Shown here: positions 48,961-60,075 of the stretch, piece by piece | Layout of the letters: the number at the start of each line of letters is the position of its first letter | Numbering within the stretch: position 1 is the first letter of the stretch | Assembly (NCBI RefSeq): GCF_900496995.4 | Contig: NC_044006.1 | Coordinates: 22,218,214-22,282,213, forward strand | Origin: Aquila chrysaetos chrysaetos | Taxonomy: Eukaryota; Chordata; Aves; Accipitriformes; Accipitridae | Length of the DNA: 64,000 nucleotides | Reading direction: 5' to 3' | The notes under the pieces: model-generated | Databases searched by the model: none | The model's input: only the letters and a program-made list of their open reading frames with translations | What the model was told of the DNA's origin: nothing | Made by a program: the position numbers and the translations under genes

Positions 48961-51900
48961 GAACCTGCTGAGAAAATTTGGATTCAGGTTTTATTAGTTC
49001 CTCAAACTGCAACCCAGCTGGGAAGAGATTTATGTGAAGTGTCAGTGTGATTCTCAAACAGGAAAAAAGTTGATCATGGTGAAAAAATAAGATGCAAAGA
49101 TAGCTCACCACTGCTCAAAACCCCAAAGCCCAATCCCCCCACCAAACCCAGGGATTTCCTGACCTCCTTTTTGCACAACCAAATACTATTCAATAGATAG
49201 ATAGAACAAGTGTGTGTGTGTATGCATTTTCATGTGTAAATTGTGACTTTCTAAGTAAGCAAGAGTCTATCCTTAATTTATGGCAGATGAAAAGGTTTTA
49301 TCCCATACTGAGAGATAGGTTTACTTTCTCATGTGTACTGGGTAGGGACTGGATGTTGCTGGTCCTCAGGGATATGTTGATCCAGCCTAAGGATATATGC
49401 AGCATTAGTTCTGTACATAGAAAAGGGTATGTTGTAAACTAACTGGGCAGTTAGAAAGCATCAGCTTCCTGTGGCAGAGGTTTTGAAAGAGAAGTAGTAT
49501 CTTTAAATAAAGGCTACAATTAACTGGAAGTCCAGTGGAGGGACTTAGAGAGACATCAGTGGGCTTTCAGTCAGGCTTGAATAGCGCAAAGAATACGTCA
49601 AGGAGTGTAATGTATAAAATTAGCAGAAACCCAGGAAACTACACAATATTAGCTCTCACAGATCACAACAGAGGTATGGTGTGGGCAGGAGCTGCAGGGC
49701 TGCAGCTCCCCGTGCATGCTGGCATGGTGCAGTACAGCGAGGAGCAGCAATGCCCATCTCAGCTGCAGCTGGACCCAGTTCTGGTAAAGTTTTTTACTGG
49801 TTGCCCTCAGGGCACTAGTATGTTCCATGAAATCTGAAGTTTTTTAAGGGACAATTACAACAGAAGTCTTCCTGCTAATGCAAACAAAATGAAAATGTTG
49901 ATTTCGGTTTTCAAAGATTTACCAGTTCTGCTATGAGGAGGCATCTGCATAAACTAGCTATTTGTTGCAGAACCCCCCCCCGAAGCTTTTAATTTCGTAC
50001 AAATGCTCAAATATTGAGCAATAAGACCTCGCACGTAAATAGCAAATTCTATATAATAACTTGCAAATACATGGCATAAAAATTGACAATATTATGCTGA
50101 CAGTCCTTGGAAGTCTTCCATTGCACAGTGTGGCAAAGATGACAGAAGTAGTGCAGGTTGTCAGGAGGGGCCCTTGACTTGGAATTGAAGGATTTTTGTA
50201 GATGCAGTTTCATACCTTGCAGCTTGCAGAGGACCCAGACCTTTCAAGGCAGTTTGACCCACAGTAGCAAGTCTGCACTGTCAGCAGAGATGCATCTGGA
50301 AGGCGTTTGTGCTGTGGTGCATTGTGCTGGTGATGGGTGGGATTCCTGGGAAACCACTGGGGCGAGGCAGGAAAATGCTCTCCTTTCCTAGAGAGCTGGC
50401 AGAAAGCTCTGGGCTTGCACCTTTCATTCTGGAGACAGCACATGGATCGTATTTAAAGGTGCCTTTTACTCTTCCCACTCAGTAACTCACCATTGTCTGA
50501 AAAATAAAAGGAAGTTAAATAAACTAAAGTGAGATCACATTGCTCAGCCTGGCAATCCACCCTCTTCAGGCTGATTTTGTACAGATGACTACTTGTTTAG
50601 TCTCAGAATACCTTCCTCTTTCTTTCTGCACATCTTAGCATTTCTTTAAAAAGATATTGTAAAAATACCATTTCTTAAAAATACCACTTGCTTGGGGGTG
50701 GGGACAGAAAGATTTGTCTTATCTCACTTGCTTAGGCAGACTGCATTCTGAAAAGTAATTTCAAGTGACACCCATGCTACATTTAATCTTAGACAGTAAG
50801 TCTGGAGTTTGGAAGTCCACTTCTAGCTGAAATTTTTAAAGTTGAGCATTTACACCTAATACAAGGCATTTTATGAAAAGGGGCTTTTATACTGTAGAGT
50901 GTGCTGAATGTTCAGTAGCAAAAAATGGAATATTTAATATTTGTGGAATTATTGCATATGGAAAATCTCCACAAATGGAGAGGCTCTCCTCCAAGCTTTC
51001 TTAGAAACAAAATGGTACTAAGATCCACAAAGAAAGGGCCTACTCCTCCCACTGATACTCTAGAACAACTCTTTTGTGTTAGCTGGAAAGTGAGAGCGTT
51101 TCTTCGGATTTGACGTATTGCCAGTTCCATCAGTGTATAGAAATAGGCTCCCACTGACATGGATTCGTTTTGTAAGACTGGTCCTTGATTTTTCCGTGTA
51201 AGGTGATCTCGGCTTCATAGATGGCAACAGTCCTTTTTCCATTCACCTAACTCCAGTCCACAGTGCCAACAAAAATCCCCTTTGCTTTTGCAGCAGATGA
51301 TGGCAGGAGCTTCCCAGGGAGGCCCCTGGGGAAGGACTCTCAGTTATCTGATTGACATTTTCCACCCCCAATGCATTGTCACTTCAAGAGTAAAAAGGAT
51401 ATTTGGAGGCTGTGGCATGCACATGGTAAATGTGTCCTTCGGGACACATGAAATCTGGGTACAGCTGCAGGTTTCCCTGGGAAAATCAGCTGTGGTAGGG
51501 GAGACCACAAAGGTTGAGGAAGGTTGTGGTAAGCAGCATGGACAAGTGGTTATTTTGTCCCAAAAGCCATTGCCTGTGATGGTGTAGACTCAGTCGGTGT
51601 TTAGAGTGTGTGGCAAGCAGAGCACGTGTGTGAAGCATGTACTTAGTAAGCTTTGCAAGCAGTTCACAGCTTGATCATGCCTTATTTGGACCAAGCACAA
51701 TGATACCCAAACCTATACCTCCAGTTCCCCTTATCCCAGTGTGTGCTGATGTCCATTGATCAAGCTGGCAGCCCCTCGCTCAGCAGAGCACTTGGGGATG
51801 TACTAGGTGAAGGGCTCGGCCAAACTCTAGCCTTTGGCTCAGGCCACAGCCCGTGGAAATCAGGAGATATGCCTGCTGGCTTGGATCAGCTCCAGGTCAG

Positions 51901-52010
51901 GTCCCAAATCCTTAAGGATGGTCCTTGCTCTGATTATTGCATGCTGTAAAAGTTGAGTGCATTGTTGGCACTGAACACATATTCAGAAATAACTTTTTTT
52001 TTTTTTTTAA
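48961..52010. other. CCR4-CX3CR1 interval, right part: no gene recognised
   Basis: About 3 kb between the CR1 element and the CX3CR1 3' end. It holds only short simple tracts: GATA units at about 49194-49205, (GT)6 near 49211-49222 and a (C)9 run near 49973-49981. Open frames here are short and unconvincing. Confidence 0.75.
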
Positions 52011-52562
52011 ACAGTAGGATTTTATTAGGTATGAAACCACAGGTAAAAAGTTTGTTGCAATCAATAACCCCCAAAATCAGTTCTGTATGGATATATATCA
52101 TCAAAAATATACCCCTTTACTATCAAAAATATTCCCCTTTGCTAACAATCAGCTATCATTCATTGAAGAGATCTCTCTTCCCTTAAAAAATGAGGTTACA
52201 TCTATATACATTTGCACCACACGTGCATACACTGACACATGCGCAAGTTTCAATGAAGAAACTGTTTAACAGCTTCCCTATCCTTAAATTCTTCACCATC
52301 TCCTGTTGTAGGCACAGAATGCTGCTTTTGCTTCTACTTTCCCTCTTCCTCTCTCTTGATTCAATTCCATGTTCAGCCTTGATGTATTGTACTGCTTTTG
52401 TTTTTAAAATCTTTACTGTTTTAGAATATTTTAATGCTTAACAATAGGCATGTCAGTAATTTGGTGCAGCCGTTAAGTCTCTTCATATGGGTAATGGCAA
52501 TCTGAGTGGTGGCTAGCCCTGCGGAAGACATATTTACATACATTTCTTCTTCACAGAGCCTT
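52009..52562 (-). promoter_or_regulatory. CX3CR1: CX3CR1 3' UTR with polyadenylation signal
   Basis: The minus strand has AATAAA (complement of 52021-52026) about 540 nt after the stop, then 12 nt, then an A15 run encoded in the genome (complement of T15 at 51994-52008). The distance fits normal cleavage. The region between stop and signal is AT-rich and non-coding. Use of this site is inferred. Confidence 0.5.
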
Positions 52563-53627
52563 TTAGATGAAGACGGAGCCATCCTGGTCACTGGTATTGA
52601 GGGTTATGTTGCTGTTCACAACGCTTTCTGCATAGCTAGCTGAATAGGTGACCTGGTAGCGACTGCAGGGACCACAGAAACACAGGAATGGACAGTACTT
52701 TAAGCAGAGATGATAAAGGTATTTCCTGAATTTTTCCCCAGCAAAGGCGTAGATAAGAGGATTGAGACAACAGTGACTGAATGCAATGGTTTCGGTCAGG
52801 TGCATCGCATAGTCCAATGATTTAATTTGGTTGCAACTTGTGAATAAGTCATAGTGCCTTAAAGTCTCTAGAAAAATAAGTACATTGTAGGGCGACCAAA
52901 ACAGAAAAAACACGACCACCACAACCAAGATCAGTTTTATGGCTCGTGTTTTTTTCTGATTTTTGCAGGTCAGCAGGGTTTTGACAATCCCACAGTAGCA
53001 ATAGCATATGATACAGACTGGGATGAAAAAGCCGATGGTGTTCAGCTCCACATTGCAGAACACTGGCCAGATGTTCTCCAGCAACTGGGGGAAGACAGAA
53101 ATGCAGTCATTTTCTACCAGCTGGGAGAACACAAAATGTGGCACTGAAACTAAAACCGCTATTGCCCATACTCCGCAGGTTATAAGAAAGCCATGTTTCA
53201 CTGTTCTGGATTTCAGAGAATATGTTGCCTGGACAATGGCCAAGTATCTGTCAATACTGATAACAGTGATAAAGAACATGCCCCCAAAGAAACCAATGTA
53301 ATACAGAGAGGAAACAGCTGTGCATGGAATAGTCCCAAGGGTCCATCCGCGGACCGTGTTGGAAGCCCAGAAGGGGAGGGAGATCACGAAGAGAAGGTCC
53401 GAGATAGCCAAGTTCAGGAGATAGATGTCAGTGATGCTTTTTTTACTGCCTTCTTTCACAATAGCAAAAACCACCATTAGATTTCCTGTGAGGCCAAGAG
53501 CAAACACTGCAATGTAAAATATTGGCAGAAATATTTTCCCAAATTCTTGGATGTCAGTCTTATTGCAGGAAAAAGCATATTCGTCATAAGCGTATTCAGC
53601 TGTCGTTTCTGTGAATGCTTCCGTCAT
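52563..53627 (-). CDS. CX3CR1: CX3CR1, fractalkine receptor
   Basis: This is the seven-transmembrane Gi-coupled receptor for CX3CL1, used by monocytes, microglia and cytotoxic lymphocytes. The protein has 354 residues (human 355). DRYLAIV is at 126-132, NPLIY at 289-293, and paired cysteines are Cys21/Cys265 and Cys102/Cys175. Tyr12, 14 and 17 lie in an acidic N-terminus that could be sulfated; one sequon is at Asn22. CX3CR1-specific stretches include GNLMVVFAIVK, YYIGFFGGMFFITVISIDRY, CKNQKKTRAIKLILVVVVVF, SPYNVLIFLETL and AFSHCCLNPLIYAFAGEKF. The tail has five cysteines between 308 and 321 and ends in a Ser/Thr-rich segment with TSDQDG. The frame is open 115 codons further upstream, but an acceptor (TTTTCATGTTGCCTCTAG) lies 14 nt before this ATG, so that extension is intronic. 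It is in the same orientation as CCR4. Confidence 0.96.
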   Translation of the reverse strand: MTEAFTETTAEYAYDEYAFSCNKTDIQEFGKIFLPIFYIAVFALGLTGNLMVVFAIVKEGSKKSITDIYLLNLAISDLLFVISLPFWASNTVRGWTLGTIPCTAVSSLYYIGFFGGMFFITVISIDRYLAIVQATYSLKSRTVKHGFLITCGVWAIAVLVSVPHFVFSQLVENDCISVFPQLLENIWPVFCNVELNTIGFFIPVCIICYCYCGIVKTLLTCKNQKKTRAIKLILVVVVVFFLFWSPYNVLIFLETLRHYDLFTSCNQIKSLDYAMHLTETIAFSHCCLNPLIYAFAGEKFRKYLYHLCLKYCPFLCFCGPCSRYQVTYSASYAESVVNSNITLNTSDQDGSVFI

Positions 53628-53670
53628 GCTGAATTTTCTGGCTAGAGGCAACATGAAAAGGGAAAAGAGA
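53628..53670 (-). promoter_or_regulatory. CX3CR1: CX3CR1 splice acceptor and short 5' UTR before the ATG
   Basis: On the minus strand the tract CTTCTCTTTTCCCTTTTCAT leads to GTTGCCTCTAG (AG at 53642-53643), then CCAGAAAATTCAGC and the ATG at 53627. This is a strong 3' splice site and implies one or more non-coding first exons to the right. Confidence 0.82.
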
Positions 53671-56280
53671 AGAATGTTAGAGAGAGAGCCAGTATCTGCT
53701 ATGGTAAAATACTGAGACCTCATCAACACGCACGCTTTAGGATTTTGCCACTGTTGGGTTAGTGAGAGTGGTATTACTGCAGAGGTGATGGTAGTTACTA
53801 ACAACAGCCCAGACTCTGCCGTTACCTGTGCTTCACTGCAAATTAGCTCTTTAGGATAAGAAAAAATAAATGAGAATTTCAAGGGCTGTTGAATAAGCCC
53901 CTGCTTATTGGAAGAGCAGCAGAAGCAGCAGCAAACCGATATCTGACTAACTGAGCTCTGCAGGTGGTACATCGCAGTGTGAGAAATGCAGGCACTCTCC
54001 CAGTCTATTGGGCAGTGCTCAGCAGGAAACGATACCGTACATGTAGCTGTTGATCAGCATGCGGTGCCTGTCGACACCACCAAGAGCCCAGTCTCACCCC
54101 ACATGTTAACCCTGGGGTGGAAATGCGGTAAGACGCCCAGTTTGGTCAGATCTGAGCCGATGCTTGCTGATGTGGGAGGAGCAAAGTTTGCAGTGGGACA
54201 TCCCTTGGGAGCAAGCGTATCTTTGATGAGGTGTTTTTTTTTTAAATGGTCAAAAGAAGAGAAACTATATTGACCCTTTTCCTCAAGCACCAAAGTGTCT
54301 CATGACTGCTCCTGCCTTGGCTGTGAGGTAGTCAGGTTGGAGGCAGGGCTTGTTAGCTTGGAGGCTGCACCCAAAGAGAGTATGGGGTGCAGGTGTGTGA
54401 CCTCTGGGCTCGCTGGTCTGCACGTCTAATAACTTGGCACACCCGTCAGTTCCTCTATGCTCCCTTGGGATGTGGTGGTCAAGTCTCTGCAAAGATTTCT
54501 TTTTGCAGGGAACCAAAAATCCTAGAGGGGTGCAGATGTTGCTGCATTTGGTCTGCTCCCTGGCTGGGGTAAAGAGCTTGTACGTATCCGTTACTTGCTC
54601 TTGCTGCAGGAAATGAAGGAGATTGAGTGTGATACACTGCAGAAGCCCGGGGAGATGACAACACAACCAAATCAGCCTGTTAAAGCTGAGACTGAAAGGA
54701 AAGGTCAGTGATAACAAAACTGCAACTAATAACTACCACCTGGTCACAGTGTCGCCATCTTCTTACAGGAACCCCTGTTGACTGTAAAGAAGGGACTTTT
54801 AGTTCAGTGACCATAAGCTATCTCTAATACAGATGTTTACATCCCCTGTTAGTGGGAGATGTAGGCAATACAGCCAATGAAGAGCAGTGCATCCGATCCA
54901 ACACAGGTCAGACCAACTCTGCTTTAAGACAAGACAGACTACTTTCCAGGCTCTGCTGACAGCGTTGATGAAACTCCTTTTGACTGTAAGGAGAGCATGG
55001 GCACATTACTCAGTGGTCAACACTGATAGTGTATAATTACTCCCACTCCTGCTGCTTTGAGTGAAGCAGCTGGAATCCCAGCCTACATGTCCGCATTTTA
55101 CGGATAGCAATATTTTTTATAGCCTCTCTTTAAATAAGCCTTGCAAGATTAAACATGAAATAAAGATGTCCTGAGGTGTGAGACAGTCCTTGCCCAAGAG
55201 GTTTCATATGACGTAGTGGTGACTACAACAAACGCCCCTGTGGATGGCTACTGTGACCAGATTGACATTTCCTCCTAATGCCTCATTGCCAGAGTGCCGT
55301 TTGTGGTGTGGGCCATGAAGTTCTGGCCTCTTATTTTGTAGCCATTTCTCAAAGAGGGTTTTTTGTGCTAGTTGGAAATGCAGGCTCTCCATTTTAAAAT
55401 ATCTTCTTATTCTGAAAGTTCAAAGCCTAGCTGTCCCCAAAACATTTAAATGAGAAGTGCCCACAGTCATTAGAAAACAATCTTTGTGGTTTTGCACAGG
55501 AAAAGTGGGCTAGAAGAAGGGCTGTCTCAGCGCTGGTAGTTTCAGGGGATAGGCACGGTGCAGGGAAGGCTGTTTGCAGCAGGCAGGCACACCCACGGGC
55601 TGAGCGGCTCTTGCAATGCCTTTCCATTTGAACTGGGAGCTGAGTCTGCCTGCAGAGTCTGTCCAGCCCCTTGTGTGCAGCCCGGTTTAATTCTCCAGAT
55701 TCTGGAGAATTAATGTGGAATCTGACACCAGCAGAATTAAAGGGGACGAATAGGAAATGCCTATGTGCTGGGGCAGAAGCAGACAGCAATTGCAAACAAG
55801 ATACTGATTTTCCACTGGTGAGGTAACTAATTAGAGTTGCCTACAGAGATACGTGACAGGTTCCTCACCTCTTCACGTGTCTGTCCAGCCTACTTTATTT
55901 ACCCTGTTGAGGGATACAGAAATGAGCCAGAGACATCGTACATAATCCCAATAGCCCATTATTGTCTGCCTTCCCATTCTGATGTTTTCTTTCTCCTCTT
56001 CTGTGGCTAAATGTATGCAGCAGGTGCCCTTAAATGAAAAGAAGTGTCGGGGTATGCCAAGTCTCTTGTGCTAAATATGAGTCGCTACGCCAGCCCACCC
56101 AGCTACTTGGACTGAGCTGTTACTGCACCCATCTGCACAGTGCCAGAGCCTCTATCTTACTCTGCAGGTTGATGTGCTCCACAGCTGGTTCTTCACCGAA
56201 GCACTGGTGTGCAGTAGCTGAGGGCTACCAAAATGATTGGAGCTGGAGCTCCTGGTGTATGAGAAGATGCTGAGAATGGG
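53671..56280. other. Upstream of CX3CR1: no further exon identified
   Basis: This stretch should contain part of the CX3CR1 first intron. I cannot place the non-coding first exon or promoter. A poly-T run of about 10 lies near 54234. No mobile element or gene is recognised. Confidence 0.65.
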
Positions 56281-56572
56281 ATTTGATCAGCCTCGAAAAG
56301 AGACATCTCAAGGGAGATCTAGTGAGAAGGTGTAAAGGTGAAGCAGAGAACTTTCCTCAGAGGAATAAGAGGCAATGGCCATGGGAAATTTTTACTCACT
56401 ATATGGAAAAAAAATTTCACCGTGAGGGTGGTCAAACACCAGGACAGAGCTTCACAGAGGTTGTGGATCTCTATCCCTGGAGGTACTTGAAACTCGGCTG
56501 GCCCTGCTCTGAGCATGAGTTTGGACAAGAGACCCCCAGAAGTCCCGTCCTAACTTTGTGACTCTGCGACAA
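56281..56572 (+). repeat. Old CR1 LINE 3' fragment
   Basis: The plus strand reads CR1 ORF2 C-terminus and 3' UTR with gaps. It shows a LEKRHLKGDL frame, GAGGGTGGTCAAACACCAGG, CAGAGGTTGTGGATCTCTAT, CCTGGAGGTACTTGAAACTC, a CTGAGCATGAGTTTGGACAA segment and CCTAACTTTGTGACTCTG at the end. These match the order of blocks in CR1 3' ends. It is clearly older and more diverged than the element at 46-49 kb and in opposite orientation. Confidence 0.8.
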
Positions 56573-59394
56573 AGCTGGACAGAGGCCGCATTGTCTCTGC
56601 AACGTTTACTCTCTGAGAGCCTCTAGCTGTGCTGGTCCTTCCCATGCTTGCTTCCTTAACTCATGTCTAGAAAGGCAGCTTGTTCCTCTGGAGAGTTTCC
56701 ATATGTGTCCATACAAGCCATTGCACTCTGTTGGGCGCAGGGAGGATTTCACACGTGTAAGGAAACGCGGCTCCCACCACAGGGTAGCCCTCAGGTCTGG
56801 CAGACTTCTGCACAGGCTGTACCCACTGGCATTGCCTGGAGAGAAAGCTGGGCGTGGGAGTGGCCACCTTCTTCATAGGAGCACATTTACATGGAGGTGC
56901 AGAATGAACTCCTGGCCTTATTGAATTAAAGAGGAACATCACTTGGGATGGGATTTTTCCTGAAGTACCTTTTCAGTCAGGTAATCTCCTCTAGCTCACT
57001 GATGGGGATCATTTGTTTCTACAGTAGCAAATTATTTCCTTTACCCTTGGATGGGTGGTTGCAAAGCCCATGTACCCACGCCAATGGGAAGGACAAGTAG
57101 CTGCATAGCACATCCAGGGGCAAGTGAAAACTGCACTTACCAAAATGACACTGACATCTGAAACTGCTGGCACAATCTGCGGCTTGTTCACTCTCTAGCT
57201 CCTGGATTTTGTGTATCACCAGCCACACACTCTTATCCTCCCACCACCACACATCCTGCATATGCAATGCTGTCAGTTCTTTTTGAATATTTAGCTCCTC
57301 TGATACCACTTTGCTCAGTTTAAGCTGATGTTACTCAACAGGTGGGCTGCAAACTCCAAAGCGCTCCCAAACCCCAGCCCATGCCAGGAAGGCCTAATGT
57401 GATGAATTTTTCTTGCACCCTAAAGTGAGGAAACTTAGCTCTTCCCATCCTCCATCCTTCCCTGCCAGGTATTCTCTGTCAGCCTCGCAAAGCCCACCGC
57501 AGTGCATGCTATAGTCTTCTCACTGTCAGTTTCAACCCAATTTTCTCTCTTGTGCTTATGACAAATGTTCACCTAAGGGACGAAGTGAACTGAAGAACAT
57601 AGAGGACACTGAAGAAGGACTGCAGGGCTGTGAGGTCCCTCCACCAGACATTTTCCCTTGCTGACTACAGGAAATAGTAGATTCACTTCTGCTTCTCATG
57701 GAACTGCTCAACCGCTTTGCTCTCTCTCCAGATTTCCCCAGCCATTTTACACCCTACTCCCCACAAACACTTCTGCTCTTAATCACATTTATAGCTATCT
57801 CAAAGACAAGAGTCTGTGGGACCAAAACCCCTGTTTCTCAACCCGGCTATTTCTGACAACCATGTGCACTATATGTAATACATAGGGAAGTGAAATTATG
57901 AGAGATCCACAAACTCCTCTAAGCAACAGAAGTTGCATTTCAACCTTCAAACAGCACTGGCATCAGGCTGGGTAACACAAGAGCCAAATCCTGTTCATGC
58001 ATCTGATCTTTCCAGTTATCACCCCTCGTACTTCAGCCAAGTGCCACGTTACAAGCTTTACTGCCAAGAAGAGGGGTCTGCGAGCGCTTCGCCTCTCCGT
58101 GATGCCTCTGCTATCACCGAATGAAAAGAAGTTAAAAAAAAATAACCAAACCCAGACCTCTGCCAGAGGGTCACACTTCAGATTTGCACAATAAGCTGAT
58201 AAAAGTATTTAAGCCTCAGAAAGATTTTCACACCTTAGTCAGCATTTCTGGGTAAGGCTGACTTAGACGCTTTTCTCATGCAAGCAAAGCATGTTTTCAG
58301 TGCATGCTGAATGGGCCGGAGCTGCATGTCGACGATTCAGCTGGCCCAGGGAAGCTGGCAGCTTTGTGGGAACCCCTCTGAAACCCTACAGGCGCATATG
58401 CCTTTCTCACCCTTAGATCTGAGCTGCCACCATCCTACCCAAATATAAACGCCGTTGCTTTTGTGCACTTGTGGCTATACCCATCTGCTTCTTGCCAGCT
58501 GGTGATCCTTGGCAAGGCCGTAGGGATGTCCTCAGGTACCTCCAAATGAAATGTCGTAGCTGCTGGTGGCACTTCTAACACACACAAAAAGAGATTTAAG
58601 GGAATTAATCAGAACTGGGTGGAAACTATGAGGAGAAATGTGAGTCTTAATAGCACTCTTAAGCATCCTGGCGCCAAGCAGCTACCACACAATCACCAGA
58701 CTGCTGCGGACAACTCTAACCACGGTTGGGGTGATACCCAGAACAAAGCTTAGACTTAAGGGCAATACACTAACCAGAGATGGGGCTCAATTTCTAGTCT
58801 GACACCCAACCGGTTCCTGTAATTCACTTAGCTTAGCTTTCAGAGCAGGGTGGCTCCATTCTTAGGGGACGGTTGCTGGAGTTGCTCGGGATCGTGTTAG
58901 ATAGCCAGGGTCAAAAGCAGGCCCAGCCCAGCAGATGCAGTTACTTTAAATCTTTAATCTCAGTCTTTTATTCAGTCCTGAAGTGGGGAGACGTTCTCCC
59001 TGTTCCACCTCTACAGGTGCTGGAAGCAGCTGACAATGCCGACTTTTGAAAGCAGGAAGCAAGGTGAAACAGCTAGTCTAACCTAACTTTTAACATGGGC
59101 AAAATAAAATTTAAACAGTAAAGGGGGAAAGTGTAGCTAATGCCAGTCTGCGTGGCTTTATAGAAGAGGAGCTTTAGTTTGGACATCTGATGAGATTGCA
59201 AGGTTGATAAAGGGTACTGTGCGGGAGAGTTGGAGCTTTGACTTGCAGTGCCTGATATTTGATTGACACACGTCTCCAGCCCAAAGCAACACAAGCCGAA
59301 CAAAGCATTACAATGGGATTTGGGCTGGTTAGCTGTCAGATCTCAAAAGCCAGCCATCTGTGGAGGAAGCCTCACCCAACTAGGAATATTGCTG
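56573..59394. other. No gene recognised
   Basis: About 2.8 kb between two LINE fragments. Short open frames are present on both strands, but none has family resemblance or splice context. No repeats of note. Confidence 0.7.
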
Positions 59395-60075
59395 TAAGAG
59401 GTCTGCAGGAGCGACGAGTTGAAAGCCCAAAACTCTTCAGTATTTTCATCACTGGTCTGAAAGCAGATTGGGAATGAGAGCTGGCAGGGAGAAGTGATAA
59501 AAGAGTTAGAGAATTGGACAGTGATTCAGACAGATCTGACTAATCTGGGGCTTCTCGGATGATTCACGTTGGCTTTAATGTAGCCAAAGTGACACACTTG
59601 CGAGTTAAACAACACAGACCATGTCTCAGGAGTGGGCGCATCCACTAGGAAACCTGACTGCCAATACGGGCAGACTCTGAAACCGAGCTCCCAGCCCGAT
59701 GTCCCAGTAAGAAAAGCTGATGCAACCCTCGGGTGTTTTAAGAGGTGCTAAATGGGAAGGAGCAAAAGAGGGAAGACTTTACCATTGCAGAGCTTGGTAC
59801 TGAGGCTGTAGGCATACTTTGATAACATTTGATTTCACTTTTACTCGTGTTAATAATCTTGCTAATTTAGTGGGATTGGCCATAGCGTAAACCAATGCAT
59901 GGAAATTCAAACCAGAAACATGCAAGCTAGAAATCAGATACACATTTTTAACGGTGAAAGGCTGATGACTGGAACAAACTTAAACTAGGAAAAGGAGATT
60001 TTTGCATGTCTGAGGGTCTCCACGTCAAGAGAAGGTATCAGTCTGGGAAACAGGTTTAGGCCAGACACAATGGAG
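59395..60075 (+). repeat. Ancient CR1/L3-type LINE fragment (RT to C-terminus)
   Basis: Three weak blocks occur in the right order and spacing for a CR1/L3 ORF2. SPKLFSIFITGLKADWE (about 59426-59475) resembles the GP-LF-IFI-DL block of the RT. FNVAKVTHLRVKQH (about 59572-59612) resembles the FN-AKC-VLHL block. METQ-like IQTRNMQARNQIHIFNGE (about 59902-59960) resembles the C-terminal KLEIR-KFFVN block. Each is degraded and out of a common frame, so the copy is old. Confidence 0.5.

Noticed and set aside
53628..53972. N-terminal extension of CX3CR1 to a 469-residue protein
   Set aside because: It contains the acceptor CTCTAG at 53642-53647 and lacks similarity to CX3CR1; 354 residues is the expected size.
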